Assembly (NCBI GenBank): GCA_944472135.2
Contig: OX235270.1
Span: 142,863,632 to 142,927,631 of the forward strand
DNA from: Trichobilharzia regenti
Taxonomy: Eukaryota; Platyhelminthes; Trematoda; Strigeidida; Schistosomatidae
Length of the DNA stretch: 64,000 nucleotides
Direction of reading: 5' to 3'
Position numbers and translations under genes: made by a program. The notes beneath the pieces are model-generated. The model was given only the letters and a program-made list of their open reading frames with translations, had not been told where the DNA came from and made no database searches. Positions 43,327-53,787 of the stretch are shown here, in pieces (position 1 is the stretch's first letter; every line of letters starts with the position of its first letter).

Positions 43327-44086
43327 TAACATAATTTTGGCCCTTGTTTTTTCCCCCTTACACTCTCTTATTTGTACTCTATAGTGAACAACCTTCTTAA
43401 ACATACTTAGCTGCTTAAAATTATTATCATTGGCTTACATTTTTATTCTTTATTCTATTCCTTCTTTGTACATCTACTGGGTCCGACTATATTATCACTA
43501 TGATTATTAAAAATTGTCCCGTCATTAACCATCATGTAACATTAGTTTTGTGGTTGTTCTTTGTTCGGCACTATTTAACTGACAATCTTGTTTGTTATTG
43601 CCACTATCACCATCTTAAAAATTTTGTATTATGCATGATTCCTCACACTGCCACTACAAACAACCGCATTAGTACTGACAAAAAAAAAACCTGAAATGTT
43701 TATCTTATGATTGCTTAGTGTTGTTCAATCAAATTAACTGATCATCTTGGCTATAAACATTTTTTTAAGAACATCTCATAATTTCCCGTATGATTATAGC
43801 TGTTACTGTTCACCACGCATACACATATCGTAGCTTCCACTAACTAATACTGAAATATTTTTTTTCATTATTTGTGTTGATCTTCTTTTTTACTCAGTAT
43901 TTTTATTTGCATTTTTTTTGGTTATTTCTGTTTCTTTTTTTTTATTATATTTTTATTTTTTTTTATAATACTCCTTTTAAATGTACGATGAAATTAGATG
44001 CAATATTGTAGATATGTGCTGAAAATTCCACACTGTACCACAAGTACTGTTTCTGGAATAAAGCGAAATTGTTATGTTATGTTATG
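43327..44086 (+). mobile_element. 3' untranslated region and tail of the intact LINE
   Basis: AT-rich, T-run-containing 3' region ending 'gctgaaaattccacactgta', 'ccacaagtactgtttctgga', ATAAAG and a (TTATG)n tail at 44069-44086. The 17.7-kb copy shares this end but has (ATT)n as its tail, so the tail is polymerase-made and variable. Confidence 0.8.
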
Positions 44087-44747
44087 TATTTGATGAATAA
44101 CACTCATATTATTATTATTATATTAATTTTTATTCAAATGTCTAACCCCCAGTTTCACTCATTTCTCTCCATGTATATAAATGAAGTAAAAAGTAGTTTT
44201 TATGAGTGATTAGATATGATTATGGGGAGTAATAATTTGTGCTCAAAACGTGGTCATCAGTAAATATTACTGTACAACAAAAAACACTTTGTGATTTATC
44301 AAAATATAATCTTATCCGTAATGGAGTTATACTCTATCTACCACAGTGCCTAAGTTTTATGCTTAAACATTATATAGACTTTTACATAATCAGAGCTAGT
44401 TATCTAAAACTCTGAAGCTTAATCATCAAAACGCCAATACACCAAGTGCGCATGCACTTCTCAACGGCTTGTTTTAATTATCTTCTAATTGTAGTAACCA
44501 GATGAAGAAATGAGTTGTTGTCTAGTTTTGAAAACCAAAAAAAAAACAATGTGATCGATGTTTTCTTTGACTTCTCGTACATTTAACTCAAATTTAATAG
44601 AAATGCGGAAAATGTTCATGTGTGTAAGAATGTGAAAAAGCAGATATTCAAAAGGGGTTAAATTCACTCTACCCATTGCAGCATCGACAAACATAGGGAC
44701 GAAATTTACGTCAAACTATCATGACCTGTTTGTATTTATTATTATTA
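44087..44747. repeat. Older repeat flanking the LINE; otherwise unassigned
   Basis: 44155-44265 ('catgtatataaatgaagtaa', 'gtgctcaaaacgtggtcatc') matches 63890-63985. The segment 44485-44694 is open on the minus strand (69 codons) without a known motif. Confidence 0.4.
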
Positions 44748-45665
44748 TTGTTCCCTTGGGTTTCCTAGTGGAACATAGGGCTTCAACTGCACGTCTCCAT
44801 TTTCTTCTGTCTTCTGCTATACTTTTCGCTTGCATCAATGTTAATCCATATTCTTTCAACTCCTCTTCACACCATCTCCTCCATGTCACCCTTGCACTGA
44901 CGTCCCACACGCCGCTTCCCTTTCGGCCTGGTTCCACTCGAGGGCTTGGCGCGCGATGTCACCCAGCGGTCTCCTCAGCGAGTGTCCGATCCATCTCCAC
45001 TTTCTCCTGCATATTTGTTGGTTGGCGATTGGTTCTTGCTTTGTTTGTTCCCATAATTCCTTGTTGGTGATCCTTTCCGGCCATCTGATCTTCAGTATTG
45101 AGCGAAGACAGTTGTTAATAAAGGTCTGCAGCCTTTTGGAAATATTCTTTGTGACCCACCCGCCAAGTTTCTGATCCGTATAGAAGAACTGACTGACTTG
45201 ACGTTGTTTGTATTGAAAATCCGACCGAATTTTGTTGTTGATGCTGGCTGAGTGACGAAGATTTCCAGATTGATTTCAGGCTGATTGATGAGTGTGTTTC
45301 TCGCCTTCCCGATTCTCGATTTGACATCCTCGTCCGCTCCTCCTGCAGTTGAGACAATGCCCCCTTAGATAAGTGAGTGAATGAAGTAACCTCTTTCAAA
45401 TCCCAAATCACCCGTTGATGGTGATTGACGTTGGATGTTGTTGCTGTTGTTGGTTGGTTATTTTCATAACCTCCGTCTTGTCTATGTTTACCTGGAGTCC
45501 TGTCTTTGCTGCTTCTTCGACCAGTTTGTCGGTTTTCGCTTGTAAGTCTTCGATTGTGTATGACATCAAACATAAATCATCCACGCGCGAAATGCAGGTC
45601 TTCTAGGTTCTTCACGTCGGTCCAGGATATTCCTGTCTTCTCGTTTCCCACCGTCTGACGCTTAC
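44748..45665 (-). mobile_element. RTE/SR2-like LINE, RT to 3' end
   Basis: The 3' end at 44748 is (ATT)n. Reading minus from the top: the DFADD motif with four extra bases at about 45590-45580, TDKLVEEAAKTG near 45500, VMKITNQQQQQQ, IGRRETHSSISLKSIWKSSSL region, SVLLYGSETWRV and finally RVTWRRWCEEELKEYGLTL and RKWRRAVEALCSTRKPK near 44770. Short frame shifts break it. Confidence 0.8.
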
Positions 45666-45674
45666 AATAATCTA

Positions 45675-45759
45675 TAATAATGTAAATGAAAATCTGAAAA
45701 TATCTCTTGATTTCCTAAATTAAGGATCTGTTGCCTGGCCCTTGTCTTCTGTTGTTACA
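45675..45759 (+). repeat. LTR-like repeat L, 3' terminal fragment (copy 3)
   Basis: 'atctgttgcctggcccttgt' then CTTCTGTTGTTACA, the same end as copies 1 and 2, followed by unrelated sequence. Confidence 0.5.
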
Positions 45760-46011
45760 ATAGTACCCAGAGAATGTGAGTTTCTTCACTTCTGCCATCA
45801 TGCCAATAAGTGTCATGATGTGGACGACTTTATAATAGAAGCAGTTTGCCACAGTTGTACCCATTCGAATTAAGGAGCCTCAACTGAGTCCCGTTTTTTT
45901 TGCATTTTTTGTCACTACTTCCCCTTGTCAGGAGTAGATAATTTTCGTGTCTGCTGCTCTCTTTGAGTGTGGTAGTCATTATTCTGCAGTCTTTCTTTCT
46001 TTCTTTCTTTC

Positions 46012-46395
46012 CTGCTTTGTTTGTTCCCATAATTCCTTGTTGGTGATTCTTTCCGGCCATCTGATCTTCAGTATAGAGCGAAGACAGTTGTTAATAAAGG
46101 TCTGCAGCCTTTTGGAAATATTCTTTGTGACCCACCCGCCAAGTTTCTGATCCGTATAGAAGAACTGACTGACTTGACGTTGTTTGTATTGAAAATCCGA
46201 CCGAATTTTGTTGTTGATGCTGGCTGAGTGACGAAGATTTCCAGATTGATTTCAGGCTGATTGATGAGTGTGTTTCTCGCCTTCCCGATTCTCGATTTGA
46301 CATCCTCGTCCGCTCCTCCTGTAGTTGAGACAATGCTCCCTAGATAAGTGAATGAAGTAACCTCTTTCAAATCCCTCCCGTTGATGGTGATTGAC
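46012..46395 (-). mobile_element. RTE-like LINE fragment, near-identical to 45036-45413
   Basis: Over about 370 bases only a handful of differences separate this from the corresponding part of 44748-45665, in the same orientation and under 1 kb away. It begins next to a (CTTT)n run at 45990-46011. The frame gives MKEVTSFTYLGSIVSTTGG and ADEDVKSRIGKARNTLI. Confidence 0.8.
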
Positions 46396-46429
46396 GCCTC
46401 GCCAGATACTAGCTTGCTAGGCTACTAGC

Positions 46430-46740
46430 TTACTAGTTTTCTCGCCGGTCCCAAGCCCGGGTAAAGAGGGAGGGTTCGGGCGTGGTGCTAGCAACTCCAC
46501 CCCCCAAAACTCAACCAAATCGCTACAGAAACTTCAACGAACAAACATATTAAAAATTCTAAAACCATAAGCAATAGCCTTACTTTTCACTGGAATCGGG
46601 GAAGTCAAATGACGCAGGCTGGTGAAAGCCTTCGGGAAGCCAGTCAGCCGATGTGCCTTCTTTCGATGAAAGCAAAAGTAAGGATGGGTACCTGGAATGT
46701 TCGTACAATGTACGAAACTGGAAAGGCTGCTCAGATAGCC
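46430..46740 (+). mobile_element. RTE LINE 5' end, left arm of a foldback
   Basis: Runs from 'ctcgccggtcccaagcccgg' through 'gtggtgctagcaactccacc' to the start of the endonuclease: MKAKVRMGTWNVRTMYETGK, AAQIACLYL. TWNVRTMYETGK is the characteristic N-terminus of RTE-type endonucleases. Confidence 0.75.
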
Positions 46741-46944
46741 TGTTTGTATTTACGGAAATAAAATTGTAGAAGACTTGTTTCGACTGACGGAGGGCAATCC
46801 CTCCCTCATTCACTGAGATTCTAAAATACTACTTGGCTTTAAAAACCAACTTTATTCTGCTGATTGTCACTATACCAAGTTGTATCAAAGAATCTTGTAG
46901 CCAAATTACATCAGTGTCTCAACTGACTGCGGCTACCTGGGAAG

Positions 46945-47260
46945 CCTTACCAGCCGGTTTCGTACATTGTACGAACATTCCACGTTCCCATCCTTATTTT
47001 TGCTTTCATCGAAAGAAAGCACATCGGCTGACTGGCTTCTCGAAGGCTTTCATCAGCCTGCGTTATTTCACTTCCCTGATTCCAGCGAAAAATAAGGTTA
47101 CTGTTTATATATTTAGAATTTTTAATATATTTGTGCATTGAAGTTTCTGTAGAGGTTTGGTTTAGTTTTGGGGGTGTAGTTGCTAGCACCATGTCCCAAC
47201 CCTCCCTCTTTATCCGGGCTTGGGACCGGCTAAAAAATTAGCGAGCTAGTAATCTAGGCA
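46945..47260 (-). mobile_element. RTE LINE 5' end, right arm of a foldback
   Basis: Reverse complement of the left arm: minus-strand RMGTWNVRTMYETG at 46985-46945, and the leader toward 47260 ending at 'ggtcccaagcccggat'. The two arms converge across a spacer of about 200 bases (46741-46944) that I do not recognise. Confidence 0.75.
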
Positions 47261-47267
47261 AGGGACT

Positions 47268-47395
47268 AACATGGATGCAGGTGAAAAGGTACAGCAAAAG
47301 ACAGAAGCAAGTGGAGACGTGCAGTTGAAGCCCTATGTTTCACTAGGAGCCCAAGGGAACAATAATAATAATAATAATCTTAACTGACTGTTTGA
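47268..47395 (+). mobile_element. RTE LINE 3' end, short
   Basis: 'aagtggagacgtgcagttga' + 'agccctatgtttcac', then GGGAACAATAATAATAAT: only the last about 120 bases of the LINE. It follows directly on a 5'-end arm, so the middle of the element is missing. Confidence 0.7.
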
Positions 47396-47397
47396 TT

Positions 47398-47760
47398 GAG
47401 TTTCCACATAGAGGCTAGCACAGAAGTGCAGCACTTCAAGTTACCACATTCCATTTTGGGACAAAGTAGTAGAATAGCAACATGAAATCAAATATTGGTA
47501 TATAATTGACATTGAAGATCATAACGACTGAACACTTCTGCATCAATAGCCTTCAGCCAATGACTCTTAGCATCCCAAAGACCGCAACTCTCAACCGGAC
47601 AGCGCTTACACCTACACCCTACATGACTCACTCAAACTAACTGCCAAACTCTTTATTGAACTGATGTCAGGTTTTGGTATGATCACCAGTCACTCTTTTC
47701 TAACCTCATCCTATGCTGGCTAACATTTCACGTCAAGGGAGACTAATAAGTCTATATATA
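47398..47760 (-). mobile_element. LINE family E, 3' end
   Basis: Minus strand of 'gcacagaagtgcagcacttc' matches the family E end. Further up, 'ctcatcctatgctggct' and flanks follow the RT C-terminal region seen at 11300. Confidence 0.55.
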
Positions 47761-47821
47761 TCCGTATGATTTAGGTTTAGCTAGCTGGTAGCTGAAGCAC
47801 ACTTTGTTTCATATAATTTAA

Positions 47822-48373
47822 TTCTCTATAGTTTGGTTTGTAAGGGTTTGTTATGTTTTTACGAGTTGATCACGGATTGATATCAGTTAGAGAACCATCG
47901 AAAACCAGGTAGTACTGGACAGCTGCCGTTTCATCCTAGTTTGGGAATCATCGGCAGCACACACCCACTGGAATTCCAACCAAACTACAGAGAATTAATC
48001 TGATGCTCGCTAGTGATTAACTTGCTACATGTCGGAGTTTCCTAAGTTCTAGTGAATAGTCGTGACCAATGAGGTCCAATTAGATGTCACGTGTGTGGAT
48101 GGATGTCCCTACCAACGACAATGGTTGAGGTCACGCCAAATCACCAATTGGTAGGAGTTAGAATTCATGCATGCGCTGGCCATTGAATTGGATCGGATCC
48201 CAGTGGCTGAATTGTATACGGGTTAGCTTGCCTTGTAACCTGAAGGTCCTTGGTTCGAACCGTGTTGGCGGGTGCGTACTGCCGACGACGACTCGCAAAC
48301 CAGGATGAAACAGCAGTTGGTTTTCAATGGTTCTCTAACTGATATCAATCCATGATCAACACGTAAAAATCAA
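47822..48373. mobile_element. SINE C inverted dimer with 11-bp target-site duplication
   Basis: Left arm on the minus strand (tail 47830-47910, ribozyme-like segment, worn head); right arm on the plus strand (head with 'gtggctgaattgtatacgg', B box 'ggttcgaaccg', ribozyme-like segment, tail). The ends 'ttacgagttgatcacggatt' and 'aatccatgatcaacacgtaa' are complementary. 'atataatttaa' flanks the whole at 47811-47821 and 48374-48384. Duplication around the complete foldback means it was inserted as one molecule. Confidence 0.8.
47911..47960 (-). ncRNA. Hammerhead-like motif with closed stem III, SINE C foldback
   Basis: GTGCTG, core CCGATGA (one change from CTGATGA), TTCC..GGAT arm, GAAA, then ACGGCAGCTGT, which can form a four-pair stem III with a CAG loop, GTC and CAGTAC. 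Unlike other copies, stem III has a loop. Confidence 0.5.
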
Positions 48374-48384
48374 ATATAATTTAA

Positions 48385-50069
48385 ATATCTGCGTTTAAAA
48401 CGCAAATAACAAATTCACTTTCTGTGAATGTTTAACTTTCCTATACACTGCACTAGTCATTTATTTTGATTAGAAGAAGAGGGAAAAAGGAATGTTTAAA
48501 AGTTGAATTTAATTAACAATGATACACACACCTTTCTTGAAAAATGAAAACAAAACAGAGACGACGGTGTTAATCTCCTTGTATAATAATAATAATAATA
48601 AGAAGAAGAAGAATGGGAATCATAATAGTTTATTATGTCTTTCTGTGATGACATTTATTGCAACACGCGCCTGCTAATCAGCTTCAAATTTTTTTTTTAG
48701 GACAGTCACAGAGAGAGGTGGTATGACAGCTGACCACTGACTTCATCCACTTAGTGATAACAAGATTTCGACTAACTGGTCTGTTTTCTTTTAAACTAAA
48801 TTATTTCTCAGATCATCTTTGTATGATTTAAGGGTGTAAGGGTGGATTAGGGTGAACAAGAAAAAAAAGGGACACATACAGAGAGAGATAGATAGAGAGA
48901 GAGAAAGAGTAGAGGTTACAAAAGTTTTCACTGAAAACAACACCAAAGAAAAATGCCACAATCAGATTATCATCATGCTGTTGACTGACGATCAGTTTTG
49001 TTTTTTGCTGATGCTGATAACACTTATATTAAATACCTTTTGAATACTATAAAGTTAAAAACTAAATACCCCACCGCCCCATCCTACTTTAAAACATATG
49101 ACCCCATCCATGTTTAAACGCATAGCAGGAAGCATAGTAGGCTGTTGACATGTTAAGTGGCGCCAAACAGTTACACTTCCTATGTGTTACATATACAATA
49201 AGTTAACCTTAAAAAGTCTTCAAAACCTCTGTTATGGCGCCATTTTTTAATACAGCTTACATGCATACACACAAAGAAACTACATTTGTTGAGAAATAAA
49301 ATAGGTGGCTACCGTTTTTAACACACAAACACACACACGCACAAAGCTTTCGTCATTAATGCGTGCGTGTGAAATACACACTGGACATAAATCACTCCTT
49401 AAATAGGCATCAAGTTTATGTGTTCTTCTATTTTTTTAAGAAAGGGCATTATAAATAGTTTTGCTGGGGATTTTCTTTTCGTGTGTGTATATATATATGT
49501 GTGTGTGTTTGAGTGTGTTTCTACTGTACATAAAATCTCCCAGTAGACAAAAATAAAAGTAGTGTTACCGAATATATATCTTCTCTATGTTTTTTATTAA
49601 GAAATTTTCGGAGAGAATAGATGACAGACTATCAAGAATTTTAAGAGTTTCACTTCTTCTTCTTTTTTCTCCTCGTCAGTAACGACTGCTAATACGACCG
49701 TAGGTAACATGTATGAACTGTGGTAGTTGTGTTAGTCTGTGTGTACGCTTGTGTAAGTCAACGTCTAATTAATTCTGTTATGCGAAAAGAAGACGGAGAA
49801 TTAGAAGTAGCGAAGCGACAGTTTTATTTATTGTCAACAGTTTCTTCCTACCTTTTCTTTTCTTTTCTCTTTTTTTTCAAAAGGTCGTCGTTATTTATTT
49901 ATTCAATCTAAATGACTGTTCACATTTAGTTGGAGATTACTCAGCACTATAACTTTTTTTTTCTTAAAAAGGCGTAATTCCAGTTATGCGCCTAGTGGTT
50001 AATGAGTCAAAGTTATTTTAAAATATTTTTACTAATTTAAAAGATTGTTGCTTCACAGTTACTTTTTTT
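48385..50069. other. Low-repeat AT-rich stretch, no gene recognised
   Basis: Simple repeats: (AAT)n/(AAG)n at 48586-48612, GAGA at 48880-48907, CA near 49325-49340, TA/GT at 49483-49510. The small frames (48852-49043, 49720-49911) are low complexity. Confidence 0.4.
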
Positions 50070-50301
50070 CGATTCCTTCACGTTCCCCAGTGGAACATAG
50101 GGCACCTTCAAGCTAGTGGCTTGAAGTTTCTGTAGCGCAGGGGTGATTATTTTTGCCGGATGGGGTTGCTAGCCAGCCTCATGTCCAACCTTTCCTCTTT
50201 ACCAGTCTTATTACTAGTTTAGCGAGGTAAAGGAGTGCCTCGTCGGTGGCCGGGGATCGAACCCCTGACCATGTGCGTCCTAACTGCTGTGCGGCCAACG
50301 C
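50070..50301 (-). mobile_element. SINE B copy, well preserved
   Basis: Minus-strand head (B box 'ggggttcgatccccgg'), body 'gaggctggctagcaacccca', and 3' end 'gccctatgttccactgggga' (with a small insertion), then ACGTGAAGG. Confidence 0.8.
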
Positions 50302-50449
50302 TTCACAGTAATACGATTTATTGATGGACACTTTTGTGAACTGATTGATGAACTACAGGGCAGTATGACGCTTATAGCGGAAAAATACTTGTTAAATCAC
50401 TAGATTTGCTTAACTACACTGGTCTAAGAAAATGACGCACAGTTTTTTT

Positions 50450-51440
50450 TCGCCAAAAACAAATTCAGTAAGGGTTTGGAATCCTTCTGAAAGTCTCAAA
50501 TCAAAAATGGATATCCAACCTGTGAAGGTAAAGATAAGTCCTCCATGAAACCTGGTTACAATGAAAAAACGGCCAACTGCAAACCTGAAATTCAAAGGAG
50601 ATGCACTTGGTAACGTTCTTCAAATCCGTCTGTTTAGAATCTCTACGACTCACCTTCTCCACAGATCCTGTTATTTACAAAAACGTCAAAGACTAGGGTA
50701 AGTATACAACTTGAACACTGTGTTACAATATAATTCCATGCTAGATAAGTTTGTTACAGATATCTCGCAGTGATTCAGTATTAACGACTGGATGACATTT
50801 TGAGCAGGAATTATTGATCATAATCATATCGGTGTAGTCACAAGGCTTCAAAATTTACCTTGCATATATTTCTTCTCTTCCGGTCTCTCCAAAATCCGTT
50901 TGTTTGTCACTGCCACTTTCCCTATCTCCGGTATAGGTGTTGCGTCATTCCGATGGCACGTGTGCGGTGTTGAGTCGACAAACAAAGCTTTAGTGATTAA
51001 TCTCTCTGTCTCTCCACCTGACTATATTACTTTTTAATACTTCCACACTGTCCAACCCCACCTATTGTGTGATTACATGCAGGTGAATGCAATACAGTTT
51101 GTCTAGGTTTATCTAAATTTTTATGTCCCAACAATCTAAATGACTTGACAGTATGCACTTTTCAGTTCACTCGCTCCTGTGAGGCTAAGTACATAGGATG
51201 TACCAGCAGCACATAATCTAGACGTGTTCATGAACACTTCCCAGTATGGTTGCCAGAAAGAGAGCATAGAAGAGTCAATAGATTGATTCTGGAGCATATT
51301 ATTGCATTGGTAAAGATCTCTTTCACAGTCATATATAAAGTTTAACCAAGTCGTTCGAAAGGATTTCGTCTACATTTTCTTCATGCTGGCATAACCTTAG
51401 CAGTCCTTAAAGGATAAACTTGAACTTTCAGTTCAGAAGC
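50450..51440 (+). mobile_element. Penelope-like element remnant, RT end and GIY-YIG region
   Basis: PVKVKISPP, TMKKRPTANLKFKGDALGNV near 50550-50610, then 51140 onward LDSMHFSVHSLL-type junction, with CEAKYIGCTSS (the YIG of GIY-YIG), RRVHEHFPVWLPE and RLILEHIIA. Several frame changes. Differs from 35935-36710, so it is another Penelope family member. Confidence 0.65.
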
Positions 51441-51489
51441 GTTTTATCCAACCTCCGTTCACGTTTTCATAAACAACTGTAGTATACTC

Positions 51490-52205
51490 TCTATGTAGTC
51501 CGTGTAGTCTGTGAGTCACAGAATAAGATGAAACAACTGTCTGGTACTCCTAGGTTTTCCAATGGTTCTCTAGCCGAAATCAGCTCATGATGAAATCCAC
51601 CAATCAATCAATTAAATCCCTACAAAACGACACTAGAATATTAATGAGATGTTTACTGCGACTGGCCCTATTCAGCTAAGTAGTTATCTGGGGTTCTAGT
51701 GGGATGTCGTGACTAGTAGGGTACAGCAGGGTGGGTGTGAGAACAAATACTTGCCAACGATGACAATGGCTAGTGGTTGCGGTATGTTGTGAACTAGCTG
51801 GCAGTGGTTGGAATTCATGTGCGTCAGTGGTATAGCGGTTAGGACGCTCGCCGACCATGTACATGGTCTAGGGTTCGATCCCTGGACACAGACGCACTCC
51901 AGAAATAGTGCTGGTAAAGAGGGAAGGTTGGGTATGAGGCTAGCAACCCCATCCTGTAAAATAAACACTTCTACAGAAACTTCAAGCCTCTAGCTTGGAG
52001 CCTTATGTTCCACTGGGGAACGTGAAGGAAAATAAATAATAGTCTATGAGATAGCTCGTCTTATAACTCAAAGTTTCTGGGTTTCAACTGTGTAGGCAAG
52101 TGCGTACCGCTAAAGAGTCAAAAACTAGGATGAGTTATCTGTCCAGTACTTAATGTTGGTTTTCCAGTGGTTCTCTAACCGATGTCAGCTCATGATGAAA
52201 CCCAG
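51490..52205 (+). mobile_element. SINE C tandem copy interrupted by SINE B
   Basis: First ribozyme 3' half at 51530 (GATGAAACAACTGTCTGGTAC), tail, unit body 'ggccctattcagctaagtag' to 51815. SINE B is inserted at 51820-52036. SINE C then resumes 'agtctatgagatagctcg' with a second ribozyme-like segment at 52100-52150 and tail. About 30 bases of the SINE C head are lost at the insertion. Confidence 0.7.
51820..52036 (+). mobile_element. SINE B copy nested in SINE C
   Basis: Head 'gcgtcagtggtatagcggtt', B box 'gggttcgatccctgg', body 'gggtatgaggctagcaaccc', LINE-like end 'gagccttatgttccactggg'. Clean and probably young. Confidence 0.85.
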
Positions 52206-52341
52206 TAACTAATATGTTTTCCTTATGTACACATGTATTGATGCAATATAAAAAGTGGATGAATTTTTATATAATCACCAGAGATTCAAATGGAGTCGAT
52301 TACTGCTCAACATAAGACTGTCTATATGAAATCCTCAAAAT

Positions 52342-52536
52342 TTTATTTTATTTTTTTATTTTTGATTACAACTTGATTCCACACTGTATTTTTGGCACAA
52401 GTATGGAATTTTCAGCATGGATATCGGTAGCCCAAATTTCGCAGGCCGATCATTGATATCAGGTGTGCGTCGGCAGGGGATCGAACCTCGGACCATTCGC
52501 ATGATCGACGAGAGTCCTAACCATTGTGCTAACGAA
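52342..52536 (-). mobile_element. SINE A copy
   Basis: Minus-strand B box 'gaggttcgatccc', body, and tail 'gctgaaaattccatacttgt' .. 'tacagtgtggaatcaagttg'. The A-box end is slightly eroded. Confidence 0.85.
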
Positions 52537-52957
52537 ATGGTGATAATCAATAATTGGAGAACATTGATGAAGTGACATAACGTCGTTCTTAATAAAATGG
52601 ATGTATTCACCCCTTACGAGTTTCAGTATTCTAAAATTTTTCATATCCTTAAAAATCATGTGAGAATTCTCGCGGACGTAAAAGACCACAGTTAATCTCT
52701 CCATCTGCATAACTTTACTGAGAAAAATAATCAACTGTGTCGTGAAAAATAGGTATTATTATTACTGTCAGATCTAAACAATTTGTATAACTCTAGGCCA
52801 TACAAAATTCTCAGTGTGTACTGTTGACACTTGTTGGATATATCATTAGAGGAAAAGTTTGAGCTACTAACAACTTTTGAAAACAGAAATATTACAGACT
52901 CCTCTTTCACAAAAGAGTATATCAACTGATAAAACTACTTATCATGAAAGAAAATTC
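52537..52957. other. No recognised feature
   Basis: Short frames only; none with a motif. Confidence 0.35.
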
Positions 52958-53454
52958 ATGATTGGTTACAGGATTTCATCATGAGCTGACATTGGTTAGA
53001 CAACCATCAGAAAACCAATTGGGAGTACTAGATAGCTGCTTCATCATGATTTGAGACTCTACGCACCCACCTCACTAGGGTATGAACCACCCAGAACCTT
53101 CTGGTTACAAGGTGAGCTAGTTCGTAGACCATTAAGTCACTGAGACCCATCCAATGGCCCATGAATTCTAAGTTCTGCCAATTCATGACATAGCGCGACC
53201 CCTAGTCATCGGCAGAAGTTAGAATTCATGGGCCATTTGATCGGATCCCAGTGACTTAACCGTTTACAAGCTAGCTCGCCTTGTAACCAGAATCTCCTGG
53301 GTTCCAACCCCGGTGGGTGCGTATTGCTCAAGAGTCCCAAAATAGGATGAAACAACTGTCCGGCACACCTAGGTTTTCCAATGGTTCGCTAGCCGAAATC
53401 AGCTCATGATGAAATCCTGTAACCAATCAATCAAATCCCTACAAACCAACACTT
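52958..53454. mobile_element. SINE C head-to-head inverted dimer
   Basis: Minus-strand unit 53212-52958 and plus-strand unit 53213-53454 meet at their 5' regions ('ccgatgactaggggtcg' side against 'cggcagaagttagaattc'). Each has a B box and a ribozyme-like segment (plus copy at 53325-53372: CTCAAGA, GTCC.., GATGAAACAACTGTC). 'gaaaattc' occurs on both sides (52950 and 53455), a possible 8-bp target duplication. Confidence 0.75.
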
Positions 53455-53787
53455 GAAAATTCCTAATTATTTCATGTGCAGACTTTTGATCATTTTTAGG
53501 CCTTTCTGAACACTAAACGACCAATTTCAACACAACATAGATCAATCAAAAGTCTCTGAGACTCCTTCATCCTCAGATATCGAAACTACTATATATTTTA
53601 TAATTCCTGACGACACGCTTGCAGCATACTTCAATTACTTATCAAAATAAAATGTTCATAAGTTTGGTTAAACACCAAAATTCTTTCGCTTTCAGACAAA
53701 TATTACTCTACCTTCACTTTTTGTACAGTTCATTCTATAGTATCTCGTGGAAATTTTTAATAGCTGTTTATGCATTCCTGAATGTTA

